From the NCBI GenBank assembly GCA_016617855.1, contig JAECUM010003656.1, forward strand, positions 62,001 to 126,000: 64,000 nt of DNA. The letters run 5' to 3'. Source of the DNA: Megalonaias nervosa. Taxonomy: Eukaryota > Mollusca > Bivalvia > Unionida > Unionidae. Under the pieces are notes generated by a model that was given only the letters and a program-made list of their open reading frames with translations, had not been told where the DNA came from and did not search any database. How positions within the stretch are numbered: position 1 is the first letter of the stretch; every line of letters begins with the position of its first letter. This document shows positions 24,503 to 30,807 of the stretch, one piece after another. The position numbers and the translations under genes are program-made.

Positions 24503-27500
24503 GGTAATTATATATATGCAATGTAATTTTAGATAAACAGTTGAAATTTTATTTATACAGTGGTAATGTTAAAAATACTGTATTCAAAACCATTTTTCCA
24601 TGATTTGTTGATACTTTCACTTGCAAATATATGACCACCTCAAAAGTAGGCTGTCCTAGAAAATAAGATGAATAAAAATAATAAAATGTATGCCACTGCT
24701 TACTTCACAGTTTATAGCAAATTTGTCTGTGGAATAAGAAAAAAAAATCATGTGACAACTAGTTCCATGCAGCAAATAATTTTATGTGACAGCTGTTCCA
24801 AGTGACAAACCTAGTTTTTGATGTGACAACTGGTTCCATGTATTACAACCAATTCCAAGTGACAAAACTAGCTTGATGTGACAACTAGCTCCATGTGACA
24901 CATAGTTTCATGTGAAAACTGGTTCCATGGGCTGGTTCCATGAGGTAACTGCCAGTAGTTTGAAGTGATGACTAGTCCAATGTTACAACTGGTTTCCTGT
25001 GACAACTAGTTCCATGTGGCAACTAGTTCCATGTGACAACTGGTTCCATTTAGTGTCTAGTTCCATGTAGCAACTGGTTCTATTTAGCAACTAGTTCCAT
25101 GTGGCAACTGGTCCCATTTAGTTACTATTCCATGTGGTGATGGTTCAATGTGGCAGCTGGTTCCATTTAGTGTCTAGTTCCATGTGACAATTGGTTCCAT
25201 GCAGACTGTCTATCCAATCAAAGTCTCTATATAATTCCATGTGACAATTGGTTCCATACAGACTGTCTATCCAATCAAAATCTCTGTACAATTCCATGTG
25301 ACAACTGGTTCCATACAGACTGTCTATCCAATCAAAATCTCTATATAATTCCATGTGACAATTGGTTCCATGCAGACTGTCGATCCAATCAAAATCTCTA
25401 TACAATTCCATGAGATAATTGGTTCCATGCAGACTGTCTATCCAATCAAAATCTCTATACAATTCCATGTGACAACTGGTTCCATGCAGACTGTCTATCC
25501 AATCAAAGTCTCTATATAATTCCATGTGACAATTGGTTCCATGCAGACTGTCTATCCAATCAAAATCTCTGTACAATTCCATGTGACAATTGGTTCCATG
25601 CAGACTGTCTATCCAATCAAAATCTCTATACAATTCCATGTGACAATTGGTTCCATGCAGACTGTCTATCCAATCAAAATCTCTATACAATTCCATGTGA
25701 CAATTGGTTCCATGCAGACTGTCTATCCAATCAAAATCTCTATACAATTCCATGTGACAACTGGTTCCATGCAGACTGTCTATCCAATCAAAGTCTCTAT
25801 ATAATTCCATGTGACAATTGGTTCCATGCAGACTGTCTATCCAATCAAAATCTCTGTACAATTCCATGTGACAATTGATTCCATACAGACTCTCTATCCA
25901 ATCAAAATCTCATTACAATTCCATGTGACAACTGATTCCATGCAAACTGTCTATCCAGTCAAGGTCTCTATACAATTCCATGATATATCAGAGATAATTT
26001 AGCAATTTAATATCCATAATCATCAATTTAACAGTTTGCATGGCTTTTTTTACCTGAGACAGATCTACCAGAATACCTGAGTATCTGAGTGAATTTCATG
26101 TTACCTGTCTAGACTGTTCTTTAAATGTTTATGTACAGGACTTGCTAATTATATTCAATTTCTTCTTTAAGGTACAACCTTACATATGGAGGATCAGCAG
26201 GCAACACAGGTACACTACTGTCAAATAATCAGGACAACACAGGTACACTACTGTCAAATAATCATGAAAACACAGGTACACTACTATCAGATATTCATCA
26301 CAACACATGTACACTTCTGTCAAATATTCATTACAACACAGGTACACTACTGTCAGATATTTATGACAACTTTAAGTAAAATAAGTACACTTCCATTAGA
26401 TATTCATGACAGCTTTAAGTAAAAACAGGTATACTTCCATTAGATATTCATGACAACTTTAAGTAAAATAGGTACACTTCCATTAGATATTCATGACAAC
26501 TTTAAGTAAAATAGGTACACTTCCATTAGATATTTATGACAGCTTCAGGTAACATAGGTACACTGCTCTGAATTATTCATAACAACTAGCTTTAAGAATT
26601 CTTAAATTAACCTAACTCACCTGTGCTGCATATCTTTCAGTTAATTATGGGCCATGTGGTCTAAAGCACCTGCCTTTAACGCGTACTGCCATCTCACCTC
26701 TGTCCCTGTCCTATTTCAGTATGTGAGAAGGTTTGCCAGTAGCCTTCCATGGGTTGGTGGTTCTTCCGAGGGTTTTCCCAGGCTCTTCTTCCACCAGTAA
26801 TAATGGCCGTCAAGTCTAGCCTATCATATGCTGAAAAATGGTGTTAAGCTCGCAATGAGAACAGTTGATTTAGTTCACATGTACCGTACATCATATGTTA
26901 ATGTAGCTGATATGTGCTGTATGTCTTTCTGATACAAACATAACGCTTTTTCCATATATTAACCTAGAAACATGAAATATTGGGATGCATTCTGTCCTTC
27001 TGGATATATGTGTGAGTGTAGTGTTTGTAAACTCCCCCTTCGCTGCTAAAGCTGGATAAATGAAACTGAGAACAATTATTGTCCTATGTAAGTAAATTAT
27101 ACCAAACCTTTTGGGAATTTGTTAATGAACTTTAGTGTAGGGTTGATTGGGAATTTGATCATGCCCATCAGGGTGGAGCTTGAGTGCAAGGTTGATTTTG
27201 CATAACATTTTTAAATGTTCTGAGTTGTATGTCTCACATGTCTGAGAAGTAGCTGTGTCATCAGTTACCCAGGTGTCAGCACTTCCTGGATAATGCTCTA
27301 TGGTCTATTCCAGTTCCAAGGAACTTAACCCCTGGGACATAACATATAAGTTTGGAGAAAGACTGGGACATTAAGCCTCGCTGTCTTATTTTACCTTACA
27401 GGACTGTCTTTTTTTGGAAGACATATATTTATCAATTTTATTTTTAGAGCTACTTTTCATTATCTGTTATCCTAAACACTGATCTCTTGGTCTTTTGACT

Positions 27501-30500
27501 AATTCACTTCTAATATAAATTTATTTATGATCTTTTCTTTGATATGCTTAAAATTACATCATATAGAAATATGTATTGATGTGCTATTAAAAGAGGTTGG
27601 TTTTGTTTTCTTAGCAGTTTTATGGGTCTTTTTCATTGGGTATGTAATTAGTACAAGTTAGTATATAATTATTACTTAGTATAAATTAGCATGTAATTAG
27701 TACAAATTAGTATGTCATTACTACAAATTTGAATGTAATTAGTACAAATTAGTATGTAAATTAGTACAAATTAGCATGTAATTAGTACAAATTAGTATGT
27801 AATTATTACAAATTAGCATGTAATTAATACAAATTAGTATGTAATTATTACAAATTAGCATGTAATTAGTACAAATTTGTATGTAGTCTTTCTCATTGGG
27901 ATTGTATTCATTTGATGCTTTTAAAAAACTTGAAATTAATGCAGTTTAATATTTAATTTTGTGTTTTTAGAAGATTTTTAATTCATGCAACTTTGTTCAT
28001 TTTAGGAGACTTGAAATTCATACAAATACTATCCATAAATTAAATATTAACACTATATCAATTATACAGGAAGTTAAAGTTTTGCTTTTAAAAACATTTA
28101 ATAAGTTAAAGTATACCTTGAATATTAATAATTGAATTGAAGCATACATTATTATTTACAGGCTTAGCTTTCAAGGGATCAATTTGTCGTAACGTCAGTA
28201 ATTCATCAGTAGTTGAGGATGTGTATGACACTAGGACGGCCATATACGCTGCTCAGCAGCTGGGTCGTAGGTGAGTAAACAGTCTATATTATATGAATAT
28301 ATAGTAAAGCATCTCTTGAGCAACCTCTGCTATGAATGACCATCAGTCATTTATGACCACAATTGTCATGCAGAGATCAATTTTATTATATAAATGCACT
28401 GTCAGTGACTGCATACAGAAATCAACCAGTGACCATAATTTGCTAGCAAAAATGCATTTCAACACTGAATTACCATTTCATAAAACAAATGAACACAGCT
28501 GAAATTAAACCATGCTTAGGTGTGTTGGCAGACAAAGTGCGATTGTAAAATCAACACTACTATGAATGACCTGATGAGATAAAACAGGTAAATGCCAATG
28601 ACCTGATGACATAAAACAGGTAAATGCCAATGACCTGATGACATAAAACAGGTAAATGCCAATGACCTGATGACATAAAACAAGTAAATGCCAATGACCT
28701 GATGACATAAAACAGGTAAATGCCATGACCTGATGACATAAAACAGGTAAATGCCAATGACCTGATGACATAAAACAGGTAAATGCCAATGACCTGATGA
28801 CAAAAAACAGGTAAATGCCAATGACCTTTATTTAATCCTCTGAAGCCACAACCATTAATGAGGGTGTTGATGTGAAAAACAACCCGCAAAAAAAAGCAGT
28901 AGTCAAGTCTGTCTACCAGTTCCTGAAATCTGTAGGTGATGCAAATAGTTGAGTCTGTCCACCAGTTCTTAAAATCTATAGGTGATGCAAGTAGCCATTG
29001 TATACTACTGACTGTAAACCAGACTGAAGTACATGTCACCAACCGCCATTATAGTGTTAAAGTCGATTAAATCCCCATTAGGATTAATCAAAAGAGTTAT
29101 GTCCCTGATGACCTGACTCCTGATTTTGGTTTCTGCAGTATAACTTCACCAAGGTTTTTGAAATTAATTCATATTAAGCATGCATCTTTATAATGGTTAG
29201 GTTTTCATTGAAATTGATTTCCAGTCAGCCATGGCTTCATGTACAGGAATTGTATTCCCTAATTGTTGGCCTCCTGTCCTTGGATTCCACAGCATAACTT
29301 TACTAATTGACCGAGGTTAATTGGATTTCAGTAACTTTACTAATTGACCATGTTTAATTGGATTTCAGTAATTTTACTAATTGACCAAAGTTAATTGGAT
29401 TTCAGTAACTTTACTAACTGACCAAGATTAAATGGATTTCAGTAACTTTACTATTTTACTAAGGTTAATTGGATGTCAGCCAAATTTGACATGTAGTTTT
29501 ATATTGGTAAGACCTTGAATGAGTTTGATTTTGGCATTCCATCTCTTCATTTGAAGTATTTTACTCCATCAGTGTGAATCCTTATGACTTTGGTATTAGC
29601 AGCATTACTTTCAAAATGATTTTTAGAATTCAAACAAATTTGGTACACAGCTATAAATTGATGAGACCTTGAATGAGTTCAATTTCCAGGATTCCACCAC
29701 ATCAATTACTGGAGTTATGGCCCCTGATTTTCCATCCTTGATAGCATTCAAAGACATCATTTACAAAAGTTATGGCCCCTGATTTGATTTTGAATGAGTT
29801 TAATTTCTAGCATTCAATGACATCATTTACACAAATTATGGCCCCTGATTTGATTTTGAATGAGTTTAATTTCTAGCATTCAATGACATCAGTTACAGAA
29901 GTTGTGGCCCCTGATTTGATTTTGAATGAGTTTAATTCTAGCATTCAATGACATCATTTAAAGGAATTATGACCTCTGATTTGATTTTGAACGAGTTTAA
30001 TTTCTAGCATTCAGTGACATCATTTACAGGAGTTATGGCCCCTGATTGGCTGTCCTCCTGACTTTGTATCCATACCATTATGTAAACAAGGATTGTTGGA
30101 TCTTAATTGAATATGGCATATAGCTTTATATTTAGGAGGCCTTAATTGAATTTAATTTGAAGCATTTATCATCATCATTTAGAGGAGTTATGGTTCCTGA
30201 ATGCACATTTCCTAACTTTGGTTTCCGAAGATAATATATTCTCTTTAAGTCCCTGTTGAGTATATTACAGTTACAAGAGCACTTTATAATGAACCCATTA
30301 CTTAAAGATCAAGTTGTGAAATTATTATTGTCAGTTGTCATCAACAGCATCATCATCATCATCATCATTATTATTGCAAAGCAAAATATAGCAGTCAACA
30401 TTCCAATACTAGTGGTTGTGGCTTTATTGTCATCATCAAAAGTTTGTTTTACAGCAATGTTTTGATCATGTGCTTTACATGCAACCCAGGCCTTGTTGTT

Positions 30501-30706
30501 GTTATTGTTATTATTATTATTATTTAATACTTTTTATTCAGCCTTGGTGCCAGGGATGACATGGATGGAAATAAATGTTTTTCCTTCAGTAATTACATCA
30601 TGACCTCCAAAGTTCGTCTGCCACTTGATAGATCAGTGTCCAGTCTCTCATCATTCTCACCATGTTCTCTCTCTTACTTCAGGCAGTACATTGAAAAGCT
30701 CAACAG
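6768..30706 (+). CDS. Secreted M12B (ADAM/reprolysin-like) pseudoprotease gene, 11 exons, 3' end not found
   Basis: Eleven GT-AG exons (6768-6843, 8469-8665, 9226-9303, 11019-11145, 12107-12245, 18210-18303, 19691-19768, 22477-22640, 26172-26209, 28162-28270, 30542-30706) join in phase into 421 codons plus 2 nt with no stop. Order: signal peptide (1 to about 21), propeptide (to 186) ending in the furin site RHKR, then an M12B domain starting AIVQHTVELLMVVDY, with the family signatures YDHAMLFTG, GGSAGNTGLAF, SVVEDVY and the Met-turn YIM (Met387). Active relatives carry HExxHxxGxxHD. Here residues 362-373 read QQLGRSLGARDD, so the three zinc histidines and the catalytic glutamate are Q, R, D and Q. 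The propeptide holds no Cys, so no cysteine switch. The intact frame argues for a secreted non-enzymatic product; a recently disabled gene is the alternative. Downstream disintegrin, Cys-rich or TSP exons are not recognised in the window. Confidence 0.85.
6955..7340. repeat. Minisatellite, 33 bp, about 11 units (intron 1)
   Basis: Units are 'cattgtaacatgaatta' plus 'attcattaaactccata'. It is highly homogeneous and fuses into the related 46-bp array that follows. Confidence 0.95.
7340..7588. repeat. Minisatellite, 46 bp, 5 units (intron 1)
   Basis: Units share 'ccatacattgtaatg' with the 33-bp array but add 'aggaaactgtacatatt'. A shorter 'tgtccatactgtacatat' derivative closes the array. The 46-bp unit evidently evolved from the 33-bp one. 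Confidence 0.95.
7866..8165. repeat. Minisatellite, about 62 bp, 5 units (intron 1)
   Basis: Units contain 'ctgttcattattgtatg', 'gagtaatcatatttcat' and 'ttggcaccagtattc'. The array ends 300 bp before exon 2. Confidence 0.95.
8469..8665 (+). CDS. M12B gene exon 2: propeptide
   Basis: Acceptor TTGGCAG|GA and donor AACATG|gtaatg. It encodes residues 26-91, including DIASVVVMITREDFELSH and ILFYERGILN. It is phase 1 in and phase 0 out and has no Cys. The sequence itself is not strongly diagnostic; its place in the gene rests on phase continuity with exons 1 and 3. Confidence 0.75.
8670..9220. other. Intron 2, nothing recognised
   Basis: AT-rich intron, with only a G-rich run 'ggtgggggtgggggg' near 8926-8940. 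Confidence 0.6.
9226..9303 (+). CDS. M12B gene exon 3: propeptide
   Basis: Acceptor AATTTCAG|AAT and donor GAATTG|gtaatt; 26 codons, phase 0 both sides. It encodes NMGFYKDSHNGASVLIRRR to KKDYEL. Its last bases and donor are repeated five times by the 18-bp array that starts here, so the exact donor used is uncertain. Later donors would add 6 residues each in frame. Confidence 0.75.
9296..9387. repeat. 18-bp minisatellite containing the exon 3 splice donor
   Basis: GT dinucleotides in identical context lie at 9304, 9322, 9340, 9358 and 9376, exactly 18 bp apart. The unit is 'gaattggtaattaattat'. The frame stays open through all units before a TAG. Confidence 0.95.
9712..10350. repeat. Degenerate minisatellite, about 39 bp, about 15 units (intron 3)
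   Basis: The recurring phrase is 'taattactatttgatcca' followed by 'aggttatatgacattcc'. Unit lengths vary and some units are partly deleted. Confidence 0.85.
10590..10845. repeat. Minisatellite, about 75-80 bp, 3-4 units (intron 3)
   Basis: Units carry 'ttcatagattaaatta', 'gggaatgcaaat' and 'tgttaagatgagat', with strong divergence. Confidence 0.75.
11019..11145 (+). CDS. M12B gene exon 4: propeptide
   Basis: Acceptor TTTGATTAG|TAT and donor CTCAG|gtgaga; 42 codons plus 1 nt. It encodes YGVYYVGSKGHIIQPA and SHLVVPVSHS. The G-x-Y-x-x-G-x-x-H-x-I-x-P pattern matches the late propeptide of invertebrate M12B proteins, just before the furin site. Confidence 0.8.
11150..11784. other. Intron 4, nothing recognised before the SINE
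   Basis: AT-rich sequence without ordered repeats, apart from a short duplicated 'cagtcttgactggacatg' phrase at about 11230-11280. Confidence 0.5.
11785..11984 (-). mobile_element. tRNA-derived SINE (family B), with GATT tail
   Basis: Read on the minus strand, it starts with an A-box-like 'tcaactggtagcatgac' and about 40 bp later has the B box 'gtttgaatcctgcc'. A body with 'ctctgggcaagctactttt' follows, then a tail of ATCA/GATT units (11784-11821 on the + strand). The distance and order of the A and B boxes fit a Pol III tRNA head. It lies antisense in intron 4. Confidence 0.75.
12107..12245 (+). CDS. M12B gene exon 5: furin site and start of protease domain
   Basis: Acceptor GCGCTAG|GT and donor GAATG|gtatgt. 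Residues 160-206 include KSRHKR, a proprotein convertase site, directly followed by AIVQHTVELLMVVDYAAY, the first beta strand of the M12B domain (family pattern VELLVVVD). This exon anchors the family assignment with exons 8, 10 and 11. Confidence 0.9.
12250..13990. repeat. Large 52-bp minisatellite, about 33 units, with higher-order structure (intron 5)
   Basis: The unit is 'tccctcactataaaat' plus 'ccctcactattccac' plus 'aaagtacttatttac', ending in either 'tgttttccctcac' (type T) or 'agatatcactcac' (type A). The order of types and private variants (caccattcc, cattattcc) between about 12310 and 12620 recurs at about 12625-12935. This gives a higher-order block of six units (about 312 bp). The 3' end decays into diverged units. 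The array starts 5 bp after the exon 5 donor. Confidence 0.97.
14120..14290. repeat. Minisatellite, about 25 bp, 6-7 units (intron 5)
   Basis: Units are 'aataggatcccttctgtg' plus 'gaaac', diverged. Confidence 0.85.
14465..14719 (+). mobile_element. tRNA-derived SINE (family A), near full length
   Basis: A-box region 'tggtcaagtgatctaaagc', B box 'gggtttgagtctta', and a body with 'gagaaagcttgcca' and 'ttcttcctccaccag'. The 3' end is 'cactgaaaaatggcatta' followed by an AACAATAAC-rich tail. Four related copies lie in introns 5, 6, 7 and 9 of this gene. It is a Pol III retroposon, not a tRNA gene. Confidence 0.85.
14783..14907. repeat. 29-bp palindromic minisatellite, 4 units (intron 5)
   Basis: The unit is 'catcattgaacgatg' plus 'ttataacaacatg'. 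CATCATTGAACGATG is an imperfect hairpin in every unit. Units 3 and 4 share an A-to-T/C-to-T type variant (gaatgatg). Confidence 0.9.
14937..15255 (+). mobile_element. Family A SINE with a triplicated tRNA-like head
   Basis: The segment 'ttggtctaagca...ctggtcactgccatctct' and 'tctgtccatg' is present three times in tandem (about 45-bp period, 14944-15080) before the B box 'ggttcaagtctcagg' and a normal SINE body ending 'gctgagaaatggtgtta'. The internal promoter head has become a minisatellite. Confidence 0.85.
15345..15560. repeat. Minisatellite, about 45 bp, 5 units (intron 5)
   Basis: Units contain 'catagacatatgagac', 'aatggacctaattcta' and 'tgttatggctct'. Confidence 0.9.
15850..16240. repeat. 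Minisatellite, about 34 bp in alternating pairs (intron 5)
   Basis: Units are 'aacaagacaactttact' plus 'gtggatagaatgattt'. A second type, 'actgggaacagaatgatt', alternates with it, giving a dimeric period near 69 bp. Confidence 0.85.
16240..16760. other. Intron 5, nothing recognised
   Basis: AT-rich intron sequence. The minus-strand frame 16476-16658 has no supporting motif. Confidence 0.5.
16765..16955. repeat. Minisatellite, 36 bp then 31 bp, 5 units (intron 5)
   Basis: Units are 'tttggactgttcagtgg' plus 'aattataaagtgttcatta'. The last two lost 'ttataaag'. The 36-bp period is 12 codons, so an open frame of 146 codons (16633-17073) runs through it. It has no other support. Confidence 0.95.
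17236..17512. repeat. Minisatellite, about 56 bp, 5 units (intron 5)
   Basis: Units contain 'tttcaacacaacaattg', 'taatagtacgatttga' and 'atgagagttggaatag'. Confidence 0.95.
17570..17765. repeat. Minisatellite, 28 bp, 7 units (intron 5)
   Basis: Units are 'catagaaacaactgtgt' plus 'aacataaccat'. Confidence 0.95.
18041..18119. repeat. (ATA)n followed by (ATT)n inverted microsatellite next to exon 6
   Basis: About 16 ATA units run directly into about 11 ATT units, which are reverse complements and can pair as a long hairpin. It lies 90 bp upstream of the exon 6 acceptor. Confidence 0.95.
18210..18303 (+). CDS. M12B gene exon 6: protease domain
   Basis: Acceptor TTTGTATAG|G and donor AGTGGG|gtaact. 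It completes a split Trp codon and adds 31 residues, including HSTEADVMRMIQQYYAYTY, the first long helix of the M12B fold (family pattern ..i.qyya....). Phase 2 in, phase 0 out. The last residue could shift by one base because of the GGGG run at the donor, but only this choice keeps phase with exon 7. Confidence 0.85.
18470..18745. repeat. Minisatellite, about 57-60 bp, 5 units (intron 6)
   Basis: Units contain 'gactgatgatgagtcag', 'ttgtaacttggatgttg' and 'taacacaaaattaaaa'. Confidence 0.9.
18979..19160. repeat. 27-bp minisatellite, 7 units (intron 6)
   Basis: Units are 'gacacagacagggacat' plus 'tttggattta'. The period is 9 codons, so stop-free frames appear on both strands. Only single-base variants separate units, so the array is young. 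Confidence 0.97.
19495..19577 (-). mobile_element. Family A SINE, 3' fragment
   Basis: On the minus strand only the SINE 3' end is left: 'ctgccatgtacagcctat', 'cttgtgctgaaaaaatgg', then a (AAC)n tail (GTT on the + strand, 19494-19520). This is 5' truncation, typical of retroposition. Confidence 0.8.
19691..19768 (+). CDS. M12B gene exon 7: protease domain
   Basis: Acceptor CCTTTTCAG|ATT and donor GCCAAG|gtaatc; 26 codons, phase 0 both sides. It encodes IDLRMQSIL and IKLAFVGLIVAK, the second beta strand and edge of the M12B fold. The donor end seeds the 38-bp array that follows. Confidence 0.85.
19761..19935. repeat. 38-bp minisatellite containing the exon 7 splice donor
   Basis: Unit starts carry 'ttgccaaggt' with GT positions at 19769, 19807, 19845, 19883 and 19921, exactly 38 bp apart. 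Copies 1, 2 and 5 keep CCAAG|GT; copies 3 and 4 are mutated (gctaatgt, ccaagtt). Confidence 0.95.
20155..20545. repeat. 22-bp minisatellite with a larger repeated block (intron 7)
   Basis: Units are 'cacattgctaagtccat' plus 'accat' or 'actgt'. A multi-unit stretch containing 'aagtctaaatttcac' and 'gtccatgtccacacc' occurs twice (about 20225-20275 and 20315-20365), so higher-order duplication has occurred. Confidence 0.93.
20684..20918 (-). mobile_element. Family A SINE, near full length, antisense (intron 7)
   Basis: Reverse complement of the 14465 copy: head 'ggccaagtggtctaaagtg', B box 'gggtttgagtctcagc', body with 'gagaaagcttgcca' and an AAC-type tail at 20684-20697. It shows the family's best-preserved head. 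Confidence 0.85.
20960..21460. other. Intron 7, nothing recognised
   Basis: AT-rich sequence without motifs or ordered repeats. Confidence 0.5.
21462..21652. repeat. Minisatellite, about 36 bp, 5 units (intron 7)
   Basis: Units are 'caatctggtcacaccac' plus 'agttggtgtttccttgtct'. The 12-codon period creates short open frames. Confidence 0.93.
21660..22470. other. Intron 7, nothing recognised
   Basis: AT-rich sequence ending in a poly-T tract (22411-22428) upstream of the exon 8 acceptor. Confidence 0.5.
22477..22640 (+). CDS. M12B gene exon 8: central protease domain
   Basis: Acceptor GTCTTGCAG|ACC and donor ACTGG|gtaatt; 54 codons plus 2 nt. It encodes TPDDSYWT, a Ser-rich loop, MALDNFQMWLDQN and the highly diagnostic YDHAMLFTG, the central strand before the zinc helix of M12B proteases. 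NAS is a possible N-glycosylation site. Confidence 0.93.
22640..23150. repeat. 35-bp minisatellite, about 14 units (intron 8)
   Basis: Units are 'ggacctgtgtgcatatct' plus 'agtgcagggattgtggg'. The array starts about 12 bp after the exon 8 donor. Confidence 0.95.
23230..23400. repeat. Two intronic copies of the exon 8 3' end and donor
   Basis: The exon edge 'gctttttactgg|gtaatt' with downstream 'taactatgtggggg' recurs as 'tttttactgggtaattaa' at about 23248-23268 and 23362-23381. Donor GTs lie at 23259 and 23372 (113 bp apart), each followed by 'taactaggttgggg'. Confidence 0.85.
23400..24110. other. Intron 8, nothing recognised
   Basis: AT-rich sequence. The minus-strand frame 23745-24002 carries no domain; 'caaagag..tctg' phrases faintly resemble retroelement relics but are not enough to call. 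Confidence 0.4.
24110..24500. repeat. Minisatellite, about 41 bp, with terminal (AT)n (intron 8)
   Basis: Units contain 'ttttgtatacacaatgg' and 'taatttcatatttgcagtgg'. The inner 5 units are nearly identical and the flanks decayed. A (TA)n run lies at about 24472-24499. Confidence 0.93.
24750..25180. repeat. Degenerate short minisatellite, about 19-21 bp (intron 8)
   Basis: The phrase 'tgtgacaactggttccatg' repeats with strong decay. It is the evident ancestor of the 57-bp array that follows, whose units contain the same phrase. Confidence 0.88.
25180..25985. repeat. 57-bp minisatellite, about 14 units, with a 240-codon open frame (intron 8)
   Basis: Units are 'ttccatgtgacaattgg', 'ttccatgcagactgtc' and 'tatccaatcaaaatctc'. 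The period is 19 codons, so the minus strand stays open for 240 codons (25145-25867), a chain of MELYRDFDWIDSLHGTNCH repeats. There is no promoter, splice or homology evidence for expression. Confidence 0.97.
26172..26209 (+). CDS. M12B gene exon 9: small exon of protease domain
   Basis: Acceptor CTTTAAG|G and donor ACACAG|gtacac; 38 nt. It encodes YNLTYGGSAGNT, continuing LFTG from exon 8 and leading into GLAF of exon 10. G-x-A-G-x-x-G is the usual M12B loop. NLT is a potential N-glycan site. Phase 2 in, phase 1 out. Confidence 0.9.
26195..26360. repeat. 33-bp minisatellite containing the exon 9 splice donor
   Basis: GTs lie at 26210, 26243, 26276, 26309 and 26342, exactly 33 bp apart, in the context 'acaacacag|gtacacta'. 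Copies 1, 2, 3 and 5 keep CACAG|GTAC; copy 4 reads CACAT|GTAC. The 11-codon period keeps an open frame (26186-26422). Confidence 0.96.
26360..26560. repeat. Minisatellite, about 43 bp, 4 units (intron 9)
   Basis: Units are 'ggtacacttccattaga' plus 'tattcatgacaactttaag'. They share 'ggtacac' and 'gatattcatgaca' with the 33-bp array and so are a secondary derivative of it. Confidence 0.9.
26645..26862 (+). mobile_element. Family A SINE with lost B box (intron 9)
   Basis: Head 'ccatgtggtctaaagcacc', 'tgccatctcacctctgtcc', then directly 'agtatgtgagaaggtttgcc': the segment with the B box is deleted. The body continues to 'gctgaaaaatggtgtta'. Confidence 0.8.
26870..27630. other. Intron 9, nothing recognised
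   Basis: AT-rich sequence without supported features. Confidence 0.5.
27635..27890. repeat. Minisatellite, about 25 bp, about 10 units (intron 9)
   Basis: Units are 'gtatgtaattagtacaa' plus 'attagcat', alternating 'agtacaa' and 'attacaa'. Confidence 0.93.
28162..28270 (+). CDS. M12B gene exon 10: degenerate zinc-binding helix
   Basis: Acceptor TATTTACAG|GC and donor CGTAG|gtgagt. It encodes LAFKGSICRNVSNSSVVEDVYDT up to AAQQLGR. The family motif AAHELGH starts here; this gene has Q362, Q363 and R366 where zinc-binding His, catalytic Glu and second His belong. Cys339 and two N-glycan sequons (NVS, NSS) are visible. Phase 1 in, phase 2 out. Confidence 0.93.
28560..28826. repeat. 32-bp minisatellite, 8-9 units (intron 10)
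   Basis: Units are 'ataaaacaggtaaatgcc' plus 'aatgacctgatgac'. One unit lost a base. Minus-strand frames up to 160 codons (28560-29042) are shadows of it. Confidence 0.97.
29290..29472. repeat. Minisatellite, about 37 bp, 5 units (intron 10)
   Basis: Units are 'ttaattggatttcagtaac' plus 'tttactaattgaccaag'. Confidence 0.92.
29500..30230. repeat. 75-bp minisatellite inside a diverged dispersed repeat (intron 10)
   Basis: Units contain 'ttatggcccctgatttga', 'ttttgaatgagtttaat' and 'agcattcaatgacatca', five in a row at about 29690-30050. Flanking single copies ('ggagttatggttcctga', 'ccttgaatgagtttga') are more diverged. Confidence 0.85.
30542..30706 (+). CDS. M12B gene exon 11: end of protease domain, last confident exon
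   Basis: Acceptor TTATTCAG|CC and donor CAACAG|gttagt. It encodes LGARDDMDGNKC, NYIM (Met-turn) and SPCSLSYFRQYIEKLN, the C-terminal helix. The third zinc His is Asp372; the following Asp373 and Gly369 of the motif are kept. Cys379 and Cys408 fit the expected disulfides. It ends in phase 2, and no next exon that continues the family pattern was identified before the LINE at 32.17 kb. Confidence 0.93.
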
Positions 30707-30807
30707 GTTAGTAATAATAACAATAAGTGACTATAGGTTCCTACATCCAAATGTCCAGTGAATATTTGCCTTTTGTTTTGAAATAGGCTGCAGAAATAAT
30801 ACATTTT

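Noticed and set aside
28560..29042. 160-codon minus-strand frame and its overlapping frames as genes
   Set aside because: Most of the frame is the 32-bp minisatellite read in successive phases; there is no domain or splice context.
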